Assembly (NCBI GenBank): GCA_024704765.1
Contig: JAKMXF010000011.1
Location: 727,557-791,556, forward strand
Direction: 5' to 3'
Length of the DNA: 64,000 nucleotides
Source of the DNA: Oopsacas minuta
Taxonomy: Eukaryota > Porifera > Hexactinellida > Lyssacinosida > Leucopsacidae
Each line of letters opens with the position of its first letter. The first letter of the stretch is position 1. The notes under the pieces are model-generated. The model worked only from the letters and a program-made list of their open reading frames with translations, did no database searches and was not told the origin of the DNA. The position numbers and the translations under genes are program-made. Shown here in pieces: positions 33,888-44,034 of the stretch.

Positions 33888-36513
33888 ACAATTGATTGAT
33901 ATTTTCATTTATTATATCAGTTCCAGAGGGCTGATTTTGATTGACTCTATCGCATTTATTATCATTGTATATTTTATGATTTCTCTCTCTTTCTCAGGCT
34001 ATATTATCTGTTATTTTATAAACTTATCTCTATTGAATTTATTTGATTATATATTGTCACTAATGAAATTTTCACACAAGTTGTAGCTATTGATAATTAT
34101 TGGGGTAATGTAGCCGTGCCAACCTGGGGTCCACCAACGACTGCAGGGTATTTTCTAAGTTTTTAATGATGTAAATGCAAATGGTATATTCAATTAGTTG
34201 GAAATATAACGACACAACACTTTGATGTTTAAAGTTCCAAATTCTAAACACTATTGCTGGGATCATCAATGTCCAATTAGTAAGTACATAGTGGAACTTA
34301 CAACCTACACTTAGGTAGTCACGTCGTCCGATTCTAACTATGGCTAACTCGTGTCTATTAAGTGGTTACCTAGAGGTGGAAATAACATCCAGGTTATAGT
34401 TCAATACTTATATTACCAACTAATGGACTACACTGTAGCTGTAGGCGTTTATATAATTAAAATACTTAGAATTTACATGGGACATAGTATGATTGGGCAA
34501 TCGCATGATGAATTGAATAGCTTTTATAATTTGCATAGATGGCCTTTAACTAATCAATATTGAAAGTGTGGACACTTCATAGAATTAGCTAGGCAGGTTT
34601 AAACCACTTCCAAAGGTTAGATTTCCTATAAATATCAACAAAAACATACTAAATAATGTTAATTATAAAGATGAGCATTCAATCTGAATTCGGAGCAACA
34701 AAGGGCTCTAAAAAGCCGAGTTGTATTTCGAGATTTGAGCAAGATGAATCGTCACAGGAATCTACAATATCAAATACATCAACTGGTAAATATGGTAGGA
34801 ATCTCATTGTAATTGATCCAATCCATGGTCATATAGAATTACACCCTGTACTAGTCGCGATTATGGACACCCCACAATTTCAACGCTTACGATATATCCG
34901 ACAATTAGGCACCACTTATTTCGTATTCCCGGGAGGAATTCATACGAGATTTGAACATAGTATCGGCGTGAGTCATTTAACAAGACAACTATTAATGAAT
35001 ATATCCCAAAAGCAACCATGTTTGGGCATAACAGAACTCGATATTCTATGTTGCGAAATAGCTGGTTTGTGTCATGATTTGGGACATGGTTTTTTCTCGC
35101 ATCTCTACGAACATTTCCTTTCATTCACAGATCAAAGAGGCTGGAAACACGAAAATATGTCAACAGAAATGCTTGACTATCTCATACGGGAAAATAATTT
35201 AATGGAAATATTCAATAAATACCATTTAAACGAGAACGATATAAGCTTCGTTAAGGAAATGATTTCAAATAAACCTGGTGGCGATTTAACTAACGAATGG
35301 CCTTATATAGGTAGAGGTAAAGAGAAATCATTTCTCTATGATATCGTTGCGAATAAAGGAACTGGTATGGACGTAGATAAATGGGACTATATCGAGAGAG
35401 ATGCATATTACCTTGGCGTACCGAATTCATTCGATTCTTCACGTTTGATGAAGTTTATGAGAGTGATTGAAGTTGATGGAGTACTACAGATTTGCTTGAG
35501 AGATAAAGCGCTTAATGACGTGTATGAAATGTACGCTACACGTGCGAAATTATCCCGCAACGCTTATTTCCATAAAACAGTGAAAGGTATAGAGCTTATG
35601 TTATGTGATGCGTTCGTACTCGCAGATCCTTATTTGAAAATCCCAACAGCTGATACGAATAGGTTTGTGACATTGTCAGGGGCATCGAAGGATCCAATCG
35701 CGTTTAGTTTAGTTAACGACTCGATTCTGCACGCAATTATGTTATCGCCTGACCCAAACTTAGATGAAGCGAAAAGTATCATTAATAGGATAATGAAACG
35801 TGAATTGTATCCTCTAATCGGGAAAATGTATTTAGTTAATAAAATGGTGAAAAGTGACGTAGAAATTACCAAAGAAATATGTTCATACCAATCACAACTC
35901 AATATTGAGTTGGAAAAACCGTTGTTACCAGAGGATTTGAAAATAGAATCATTAATGATCCATTTCGGTATGAAACAAAAAAACCCGATTGATAAACTGT
36001 ATTTTTTCTCCAAATCAGACATCAATAAAGCATTTCTTATACCCAAATCTGAATTGAGTTATATGTTGCCTTCCAATTTCGGTGAATATATATTTCGTGT
36101 ATATTGCAGACGAAATGAAACGGTCTATATCAACAGAGCAAAGGATTGCTTCAGGTTATGGAAAGAAAAATCAAGCGTCAGTTGAAGAAGAATATTATTA
36201 AGTATTATTTATAAGTGTTTGTCGTGTGTCTCATTACAGTGTATCCATACTCTTTTTATCCCCTATTATTAACACATACTATTAAAAGATTGTAACATTA
36301 ATATTTGATAAGAAATTCTACAAAAGTCAAAATGTAACCTCAACAAAGCTTAGCAATTAAACTCAAACTCAATAAAATAGTTTTAATTAATTTAGGAATC
36401 TTTGTGGGGAAGCTAAATGTCCAATAAATCTTATTAAAATCTGCCTCAGATAGATAACTATTGCTGCTCCATCGTCTATTAAACCTATAGGCCCCAAAAT
36501 AGCTTCAGGGAGA
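33888..36513. repeat. tandem duplication, right unit
   Basis: Direct repeat of 30806-33887, somewhat shorter because of deletions upstream of the gene. It ends within the C-terminal coding part of intact RNF170, so this unit retains the original right boundary. Confidence 0.9.
34671..36185 (+). CDS. SAMHD1: SAMHD1-like HD-domain dNTP triphosphohydrolase, copy 2
   Basis: 504 residues from MSIQSEFGAT; an in-frame ATG at 34656 adds five residues. It keeps every metal-binding motif of copy 1 (HTRFEHS, CHDLGHG, DYIERD). The N-terminal eight codons present in copy 1 (VVRKRRNS region) are deleted. Substitutions are spread over the first three quarters, for example GLTYFVFPGAMH against GTTYFVFPGGIH, RDKEKS against RGKEKS, and NKLTG against NKGTG. 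The last 90 or so residues are identical. Both copies appear functional. Confidence 0.9.
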   Translation: MSIQSEFGATKGSKKPSCISRFEQDESSQESTISNTSTGKYGRNLIVIDPIHGHIELHPVLVAIMDTPQFQRLRYIRQLGTTYFVFPGGIHTRFEHSIGVSHLTRQLLMNISQKQPCLGITELDILCCEIAGLCHDLGHGFFSHLYEHFLSFTDQRGWKHENMSTEMLDYLIRENNLMEIFNKYHLNENDISFVKEMISNKPGGDLTNEWPYIGRGKEKSFLYDIVANKGTGMDVDKWDYIERDAYYLGVPNSFDSSRLMKFMRVIEVDGVLQICLRDKALNDVYEMYATRAKLSRNAYFHKTVKGIELMLCDAFVLADPYLKIPTADTNRFVTLSGASKDPIAFSLVNDSILHAIMLSPDPNLDEAKSIINRIMKRELYPLIGKMYLVNKMVKSDVEITKEICSYQSQLNIELEKPLLPEDLKIESLMIHFGMKQKNPIDKLYFFSKSDINKAFLIPKSELSYMLPSNFGEYIFRVYCRRNETVYINRAKDCFRLWKEKSSVS

Positions 36514-37109
36514 ATATCAATTGGAGAAATTACATAAGCAATTAACACAAGTGTGTACATTAATACAGATATTTTAATGTCACGGGGTAGTAGGCTGAAT
36601 GAATTCCAAATGTAGCTTACTATCGCTATGGAATCTTGTGAATAGAATCTTGTCCAATTGGCTAAATAATTCGTTTGGGAGAATTTACTGTTATAATCTT
36701 GAATTTGGCATAAAATTATCCTATTTTCTCTATTTAAGCCATTTTGACTATAGCACGTTAATAGAAATGATATTTCGCTTCGGCAACAAGGACATGAAGC
36801 AGGATTGTTCGTTCCTTTAGATCGCCACCATCCTATAATACAATCACTACAGTACTTGTGGTTACAATTAGTTTGTATGGGAAGTTCTATCGGCTCTGTA
36901 TGACATATAGGACATTCTTTGTTGAATCCTGCGGAATGGTTTTCTTGGATTTGTACTTGTGGGAAGTTCAGGAGATATCCTACCTTGTTTATTATCTTTA
37001 TGATCAATGCTTTTATACCGTATAGATATATAAATGCGAAACAAATACAAGGAAAGCATATTGTGAATAAGAGGCAAGTTGGGAGTATTGCCAAAGCTGC
37101 CAATTCCAT
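36387..37109 (-). CDS. RNF170: RNF170-like membrane RING ubiquitin ligase
   Basis: 240 residues, single exon. An N-terminal membrane segment (about 5-35) precedes a RING finger at about 69-112: CPICHTEPIELPIQTNC, then NHKYCSDCIIGWW and CPCCR. The C-terminal DUF1232-type region (YVISPIDILPEAILGPIGLIDD) is membrane-associated. This arrangement is specific to RNF170, an endoplasmic-reticulum E3 ligase that degrades activated IP3 receptors in animals. The 3' end of the gene served as one breakpoint of the adjacent SAMHD1 duplication. Confidence 0.9.
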   Translation of the reverse strand: MELAALAILPTCLLFTICFPCICFAFIYLYGIKALIIKIINKVGYLLNFPQVQIQENHSAGFNKECPICHTEPIELPIQTNCNHKYCSDCIIGWWRSKGTNNPASCPCCRSEISFLLTCYSQNGLNRENRIILCQIQDYNSKFSQTNYLANWTRFYSQDSIAIVSYIWNSFSLLPRDIKISVLMYTLVLIAYVISPIDILPEAILGPIGLIDDGAAIVIYLRQILIRFIGHLASPQRFLN

Positions 37110-37148
37110 TATATTAATACAAAGCTAACGTAAATAATAAAATGATAA

Positions 37149-37331
37149 TACAGTCAATTCTTGTCGTATTGAAGCTCAAGAGACCGATGAGTTCGATATG
37201 ACAGATGAAATTTATGTTTCTTTGACGGTTTTTGGCCATATTTGTACAATTTCATACTTTAATATAAGCGGGATTTAGATATATCCGTGTTCGATATAAC
37301 TGGGCTTGATAGATATAACGGGAAATTACTG
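37149..37331. mobile_element. MITE family F1, between RNF170 and TRIM-NHL
   Basis: Left end tacagtcaattcttgtcgta, core tggccatatttgtacaattt; the right end is doubled (gatataactgggcttgatag followed by atataacgggaaattactga). Confidence 0.75.
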
Positions 37332-37537
37332 AATCATACATACTAACCTCTTTTACAAATTTCCTGGATGTACAATATTTGATGTGAAATCCAGGAAGGA
37401 TGCAGAAATAAACAACAAACAACAATAAAGAAAATTTTAATAAATAAATTTGAAATATAAAGTAATAAACATATAAACTAACGCGGGAAACTGTTGGAGT
37501 TAAGTGTCCATGTAAATAAGTGATACAAATGAAATAT

Positions 37538-39751
37538 CTAAAGAAATGAGCTGAGTTGGAAAACTTGGATAATAGAATTTAGCTTGTCACAAACCATTAT
37601 AATATTGTCATCACGTGACACTATATCTGAAGGTTGGTCTTTCCCATTGCGGATTATTTTCGTTAAACACACTTTATCTTTCGTAAAAAGCGCAATTGTT
37701 TCAGTATTATTCAACAATATCTCTCCTGAGTTAGAAACCACAATTTTTAACGGTGAAATGAATTCCTGATCCTCAGTAAAACTAGCAAAAGTCGCGAGAA
37801 AATTTCCATATAAATCATAAATATTAATACAAGGATTCCCCATATGCAGTATAACAAGCTGTCCATCGTTACTAACTGCTACATCAACAGGGAATTTAAG
37901 TGACCCTACTTCTTCCGATTGAGCTCCGATCATTTGTTTAAAATACAAATCATCGCTGTATAAATGCACCCTATGATTATGATAATCTGCTATAAAAAGA
38001 TTGCCGTCTTTCGAAGTAGCTAAGCCGCCAAAACCTCCAAAATTGAACTTCCTATCTTTACTAGCATCATCTCCAAGATCTTGGAAGTGTTGGCCACTCG
38101 GGCTGAACACACGCACTGTATTTTGATTCTGTATTAACAAAAATATAAATGAATTACTAATTGCCATACTATTTATTATAAGCAATTCCTCAGCGCCTCT
38201 ACGAACACTAAATGTTTTTATTAAGTCACCTCTTGCATCTAGCCGTCTCACTGATCGATTACAACCATCATACACTAGGATGTTATTATTCTCTTTCGAT
38301 ACTGCCATGCAGCAAGGTTTGAATTTAGTTAAACCGAGTGAAGCTGCGGTTATTGTCACCTCAGGTTGTGGTATTTTCTTAAACACAATTCTACCAACAT
38401 TTTCTAATAGATACGATGTATGTGAGTCAATAATTGCATCCAATTCAGGCTCATTTTCACTCAAAGATCCATTTTGTGTCGCGAATTCTATGATTTGTCT
38501 CAATCTATTTTCTAAACACGGCAATAATGATGTAATGGATGAGCTTAATTGGCTGTTACAATGTAATGTACATGTTGTAGACAGATTGCTCAATGAATTG
38601 ACATTTAGCTGTAAGTCTATTTCAACTTTATTCAATCTATCTATTTCTGCTTCATAAAACGAATCTATTTTCTCAACTAAAATTTGCTTGCGTTTTTCGA
38701 GAATTTGAACTAAACCATCAAACATGCTTTCTATATGGAACTTTTTCGTGTTTCTCACGTTTTCAATGTTTTGTATTTTTTCTGGTAAACATTCTAAAAT
38801 CCTTGCTAAATCTTCTGACTGTAGTTTGGCTTGTTTTTGAAAAGAAGATAGTGTATTATGTGCTTCTCCTAGTGCCTCGCTTATATTGCGAATACTCTCA
38901 CATCTCTGATGGGGCGGTACACAAGCTTCACATAACACTGTTTGACATGAGTTACAATAGCTGGTAGCTAATTCTGTGGGATGGTAGGAACATGATGGTG
39001 TTGAGCTGAGAGAAAGGAGAGATGGAAGATCCATAGTGATTATCTGTAGAGAAGATGAGATGAATAATTTCTATGTATTTTCTAACCGAGGAGGGGCCGA
39101 ATATTGAAAAAATATTTTCCAAAATTTAATAATTTTAGTATGAAAGATAGGCAAAACAGACAGTACATACAAAAATAATCGTCCCTACGAAGGGGGTCTG
39201 CCACGATCTGCGAACTTTGTTAAAAACTCAACAATTATGGGAGACAAAATTCTTACCTCTTGAGTAGAAATAAGTTTATGAGAACTACAATGTCTCTTGT
39301 GAGCTTTTGCATCAATCTTACACATAACAAAGTTACACTGAGTACAATACTGTGTTGCTATATCAGGTTCATCCAGGAGACAGTCTTGACAGAGAGGGGG
39401 AGGGAGAGGAGGAGCGTGATTTGGGGGACCTGTTACATTCTCATTATTTTTGAGAGGAGATTTTGGGTTTTGTAAAATTGCGGAGTCTTTAATTGTAGAT
39501 AATTTTGAGAGAATATCTGATAATTCATTCGTGGGAAGTTTGTCTATTCCCTCTTTTGGAATTCCTGTAACTGATTTACAAAGCGGACATGTGTATTCAT
39601 GTTTGGAATCAGGTTTTATGCAGGAACCGCAAAATGTATGTAAACAAGTGAGAAATTTCGGTTGCTTATAGTTTGAATTACACATTGTGCATTTAACGAA
39701 TGAATCCAGAAGCGTCAAATCGAGTTGCTTGGGATTCATGCCAAATTTCAC
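37538..39751 (-). CDS. TRIM-NHL protein, RING, two B-boxes, coiled coil, NHL repeats
   Basis: Two open frames join into one gene: exon 39751-39257 ends CTTAATTTCTACTCAAGAG-type sequence before gtaagaattt, and exon 39043-37538 follows ttctctacag. Both are phase 0, giving 666 residues. RING at about 22-60 (CTMCNSNY ... CLHTFCGSC ... CPLCK), B-box 1 (CQDCLLDE ... CTQCNFVMC), B-box 2 just after the junction (CSYHPTELATSYCNSC), a coiled coil, then NHL-type repeats (GFGGLATSKDGNLFIADYHN, FPVDVAVSNDGQLVI). TRIM-NHL proteins are E3 ligases and often RNA-binding translational regulators (TRIM2/3/71, Brat). The filamin domain of TRIM2/3/71 is not seen. Orthology inside the family is open. Confidence 0.88.
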
Positions 39752-40643
39752 AGGTATGTGAGTCGTTTATATATATTTATACTTTCGCGAAGTTTATAGA
39801 GAAGATAGCCTATTATTTAATTTATACAAAATATATTAGTTGAATGAACTGCCAAAAAAGCCATAATTACATAGGAAATCACTTTGGACAGATTGCGATC
39901 ATTTCTAATGAGATTCTTAATAGGAAATTACACCTGGGCTTCTATCTGTAAGGTTTTAACCATCAAATTACGTTGTATTTTCATATGAATAATGTGATTA
40001 TGAAATGAGGGTCTTATGGCTTGTGTGCAAAAAGTAACATAGAAATCGTAGTTAAGTTTAAATCATATACAACAAATAGGTTTGGCGCCATGGGGGCGAG
40101 GGGCGAACCCAGATAAAGGCCTGTTTGATTGGTAATGGTTTGAATATCATAAAAAGTATGTATTTATGTGCAGATGTACAAAATATGCAAGAGATGAGAA
40201 TTTATTGAGTATTATAATATTTTGTTCTTGAATGTACTCAATTACTTACATGTTACACTCGTAATGAATCGGAATATTTATCTTTAGCGCTATGTTTTAC
40301 ATATTTTCCACTTTTTTGAACTCCAAAAATTTCAATTTTTTCAGCAAATCTGTTCATTTCAAAATGTAAATGGTTCGTGCATATAGAAAATTAGTAAAGC
40401 TGCTTCGGTAATTCAGGGGTGATCTTATAGACCAGAGGTTCCCAACTTTGTTGATAGCACCAATTTGAACCCTATGACCCCTCCCATAGACTGCAAAACA
40501 ACTTTGAGAACATGTGGACCCCTGCTGTCGTCCGTGGACATAGACCATAAGGGTCTGTAGAAAATTGTGTGCACACAGAAATTACACATATTAGTATTGA
40601 ATTATTGAATTAAACCAAATTTAATAAATAACGATACAGTGTA
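39752..40643. other. intergenic with a decayed hAT-like MITE
   Basis: Spacer holding the TRIM-NHL promoter and the DNAJC30-like 3' UTR. A family F5 element starts at 40433 (cagaggttcccaactttgtt) and extends to about 40540; its right end is lost. Confidence 0.6.
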
Positions 40644-41222
40644 TTAATTCAATTTATCAGCATATTTTACAGAATACAATATTGCCGCTAACAGAGTAGT
40701 ACCCCATAGAGCTAGTGTTGTGTTCCATATAATCCTAGCTTGTTTGCCTTTTTCATATGAATGTGTAGGTGATGATAATATCGTATCGCGCTTTTTATTA
40801 GCATAATACGAGCCTGGATAATGATTCTTAGTGTATTCCTCAAAATTGTATATTTTCCGCGAGCTATGTACATAAACTCGCGAAATATTTGACCGACGGA
40901 TATGTGGAGTAAATCCTCTGGAAAACTCATTCGCCATTGAATTGCTTTTATCAAATCGCCGTCGCTCATCAATATCACTTAACATTTTGTAAGCCCTCGT
41001 TAGTTTGGTGAATTTCGCATGTGATTCTTTACTTCCTTGATTTCTATCTGGATGATATTTAAATGATAAATTATGATAAGCCTTTTTGATTTCATCTTGT
41101 GTAGCTGATAACTTAATGCCTAATATCTCGTATGGATCAAGGTCTCTTGATTTAGAAAATTGGCTTAAACTTCGACATTGTAAGGACAGTAGCCTAATAT
41201 TATTCATCCAAAATACAGACAT
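40644..41222 (-). CDS. DNAJC30: DNAJC30-like mitochondrial J-domain protein
   Basis: Start taken at 41222 (or 41207), giving 192 or 187 residues; the frame stays open to 41360 but only through a MITE. J domain at about 28-95: DPYEILGIKLSATQDEIKKA, then the HPD motif in YHPDRNQGS. YNFEEYTKNHYPGSY matches the NFDxFYxxHYG motif that is peculiar to DNAJC30, and a C-terminal transmembrane segment (TTLALWGTTLLAAILYSV) fits. In animals DNAJC30 sits in the inner mitochondrial membrane and assists ATP synthase and complex I repair. The N-terminus (MNNIRLLSLQCRSLSQFSKS) looks like a targeting presequence. Confidence 0.8.
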   Translation of the reverse strand: MSVFWMNNIRLLSLQCRSLSQFSKSRDLDPYEILGIKLSATQDEIKKAYHNLSFKYHPDRNQGSKESHAKFTKLTRAYKMLSDIDERRRFDKSNSMANEFSRGFTPHIRRSNISRVYVHSSRKIYNFEEYTKNHYPGSYYANKKRDTILSSPTHSYEKGKQARIIWNTTLALWGTTLLAAILYSVKYADKLN

Positions 41223-41305
41223 CAATTCGTTCTCATTAGCGTAGCATTTTATTGGTTGTAAGGATCTAGAGTGCAAATAAAATGATTTTTTTGTGCTATT
41301 ATAAT

Positions 41306-41484
41306 TACAGCCAACCCCCGTCGTATCAAAGCTCAAGGCCAAGGGGCCGCCAAGATACAAGCGGAGTTCGATAAAATATACCGATGAATTTTTGACGAAT
41401 TGGGACCATATTTGTACAATTTCAGACTTCTATAAAAAGCGGGTTTTTCGATATATCTGTGTTCGATATAACAGGAATTGACTA
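41306..41484. mobile_element. MITE family F1, upstream of DNAJC30-like gene
   Basis: Left end tacagccaacccccgtcgta, core gggaccatatttgtacaatt, right end gatataacaggaattgacta. Its left arm overlaps the open frame preceding the DNAJC30 start. Confidence 0.8.
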
Positions 41485-41759
41485 ATATTTTCTAGAATAA
41501 TTACAGATGTAAGGAAAATAGTATCTACGTAATTTAAACAATAATAAACCGAACGTGGATAAAAGTAGTGAAATCTAATTGAATAATGAAGCGATTCTTT
41601 TATGCATTAAATAGAGCCACCAGGTCAATTGTCCCGGTGTGACACTGTAAACAGAGTTAACTGTAATTAGATAAATGCATCAAAAGAGTAGCATTCCATA
41701 GAAATATAAAAGCACTCGTTAATGATATATGTATATCACATGCAACAAATAATAACTCT

Positions 41760-43196
41760 TCAATCTTGGAAAACATATACCTTCAATAATTTCCCATTAG
41801 TTCCTACACAACTAACTTGATCATGTACGACATGGGTTAGTCTAGGAAAAGGATTGAGTGCGAGTGACCCTCCCAACAATGTATATCTACTTTCTAACAC
41901 CTTACGACCTCCTTCTTTCTTCCAAACGTATACACGAATAGAAAAATCATCTGAGCATGACATAACACGATAACTGGTGGCGAAAACCGCGTTTACATAG
42001 CCTTTATGATCGTGAAATTGTTTGATTAGCTCGATTTTATTTTTCGAATTTATTGTGTACTGTTGTACTTCACCGTCGCGACCACCAACGATAAAATCAT
42101 GACCAGGACACATTGATAGACAACTGAAATTATGAAATGAATATTTGTCGATAGGGTGTATCCATTGACCTAGCATATTTTTGCTGTTATCAATTTCAAA
42201 TAGGGAAATTTGTCCGAATGAAAGGCAAATAAATAATGGTGTTTTCGATACTTTTATCCATCCACCATCAAGTACATGATCCGCCAATAGTAGTCTCGTT
42301 ATTAAGCATTCTGCTTCTGTACACTCTGTAGAGGTTTTCGCGAAATCTAACACATCAAGATCATCTTTATCACTTGCGAAAATAACTACTTTCGTCTGAT
42401 TCGCGTTTACTAGAATTTTCAACTGATCTTTACCACCATCTGGATAATAACCTCCCGTGTGTACCGTACGGTAAGGATCTACAGTGTCATTATTCTCAAA
42501 ATCTTTCCAAAACAAAACTGATCCATCTTTATGCGCTGAAAGGAATAAATCGCAATTTCCTTTCACACAACTCTTAATATATTGTAGGGAAAATATGGGA
42601 CTATTCGTTTCATGGCCTTTAACAATTTCTAATGATGGTAATTTCAATCGTGTAATTCTACCCATTTCATCTCCAGCGATTATTTCACTCATATCTGGTG
42701 AATTTACAATACATTTTACCGGAGAATCTATTTTACACAAACTAATACATTTCTTGCTATCAACATCCCATAGTCGAACTGTACCGTCGTCAGCTGCGGA
42801 AACAACATTTGACAGTTTAAATTCATCAATTTCCGCGTTAGCACCCAATTTAACATATAAAGAACCTGTGATGAGTTCGTCATGCCCGCGTAGTGTTTTA
42901 ACTTGGAAATTACCAGATCTACCGCCATCCATTTTCACTTCAACAGTTCTACGTTTCGAATAGTAAGATTTCCATCTAAAATTACAACTGGGAGTAGATT
43001 GAATATTACAAAAGCCCCAACGCTGTAAGCTCAAAACACGCCATACGAAATTGTTTTGTGTAATTTCATAGAATGTGTAGCATGTTCTACCTAATTTTAG
43101 AATATCCCTATCTTCTAAATATTCGCATATAGACAGGAGTATGTCAAGAGGGAGATTAAGGATAGGACATTCTGTTAGGAGGATTTCTTCAGCCAT
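41760..43196 (-). CDS. F-box/WD-repeat protein
   Basis: 478 residues from MAEEILL; 36 further in-frame residues upstream are not convincing. An F-box at about 12-55 (LNLPLDILLSICEYLEDRDI ... ACYTFYEITQNNFVWR-like) binds Skp1 in SCF ubiquitin ligases. WD40 repeats follow: LRGHDELITGSLY, SAADDGTVRLWDV, ETNSPIFSLQYIKS, SAHKDGSVLFWKD, VGGRDGEVQQY and HDHKGYVNAVFATSYRVMSCSDDFSIRVYVWK. This suits an SCF substrate receptor. I could not match it to a specific FBXW member. Confidence 0.85.
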   Translation of the reverse strand: MAEEILLTECPILNLPLDILLSICEYLEDRDILKLGRTCYTFYEITQNNFVWRVLSLQRWGFCNIQSTPSCNFRWKSYYSKRRTVEVKMDGGRSGNFQVKTLRGHDELITGSLYVKLGANAEIDEFKLSNVVSAADDGTVRLWDVDSKKCISLCKIDSPVKCIVNSPDMSEIIAGDEMGRITRLKLPSLEIVKGHETNSPIFSLQYIKSCVKGNCDLFLSAHKDGSVLFWKDFENNDTVDPYRTVHTGGYYPDGGKDQLKILVNANQTKVVIFASDKDDLDVLDFAKTSTECTEAECLITRLLLADHVLDGGWIKVSKTPLFICLSFGQISLFEIDNSKNMLGQWIHPIDKYSFHNFSCLSMCPGHDFIVGGRDGEVQQYTINSKNKIELIKQFHDHKGYVNAVFATSYRVMSCSDDFSIRVYVWKKEGGRKVLESRYTLLGGSLALNPFPRLTHVVHDQVSCVGTNGKLLKVYVFQD

Positions 43197-43304
43197 TTCT
43201 ATTATAAATTGGAATTTATTAGGTAATACAGTCGAAATCAGTTTTTGAGAAAAGAGGAAAAAAACGATTTCAACTGTATAGTTACTTTTGTGTAAGTTGT
43301 TCAA

Positions 43305-44034
43305 AGCAAATATACTTCAAGACCGCTTCTCTTGGCAAAATATCTAAAATTGCAATCTGTGCTGACAGAATATTATACCAATTGATATATTTAAAGTGAC
43401 GCTATCAGTAAATACAATAAACATAATCTGCTGTCGGCACAGATTGTAATTTCGATTTTTTGCTCGCTATCTTAGTAAAAGTAGTCTTAAAATAAATAGG
43501 ATTAATAGAGTTCGCCATACAGCCCAAAAATGCTTTGCTATGCCTCCTCTAAAAATAAATATTTCTCATAATTACAGTGGAGTCTCCCAATAACGGACAC
43601 GTTGAGGATTAAATTTTGTCCTTTGTAGGTGAGATGTCCGCTTCTCAGAGGTTAAGTATTATTTACATGTATTATTAACTTATTTCGTTCCACGAGCTTG
43701 TCCGTTTGTAGAGGTGTTGTCACCTTTTCGGAGTGTCCGTTTTGGGAGACTCCACTGTATACCTTAAGGTATTCCCAAGAAAGTAATTATAACTACCACA
43801 TATATACTCAACTAAATGCCCAGCTCAAAACTTCATAATAACTAAAGAGAATGTACATGTATTGAAGTACGTTATAAACAATTCAAGGATTAACAAAATG
43901 TACATAAATCTTAACAAATCTGTTTAAAAACTAATAAATAAAAATATAGCGACAATATACAAACATTGATAAGGAGAATTATTAAAAGCATCCGTAAAAG
44001 GCCAAAATATCGGGTGAAGGATGAGGCAATATAT
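43305..44034. other. intergenic with F3 MITE
   Basis: Spacer between the F-box/WD promoter and the VAV 3' UTR. Apart from the F3 MITE at 43573-43760 nothing was recognised. Confidence 0.6.
43573..43760. mobile_element. MITE family F3
   Basis: Near-perfect inverted ends tacagtggagtctcccaata and tttgggagactccactgta, with tccgtttgtagagg and ttttcggagtgtccg inside. A left-end relative is seen at about 59834 (tacagtggaatctcag). TA at the ends suggests a TA target site. Confidence 0.85.

Noticed and set aside
42484-42963. 159-codon plus-strand frame within the F-box/WD gene
   Set aside because: Antisense to well-defined WD repeats and without protein features.
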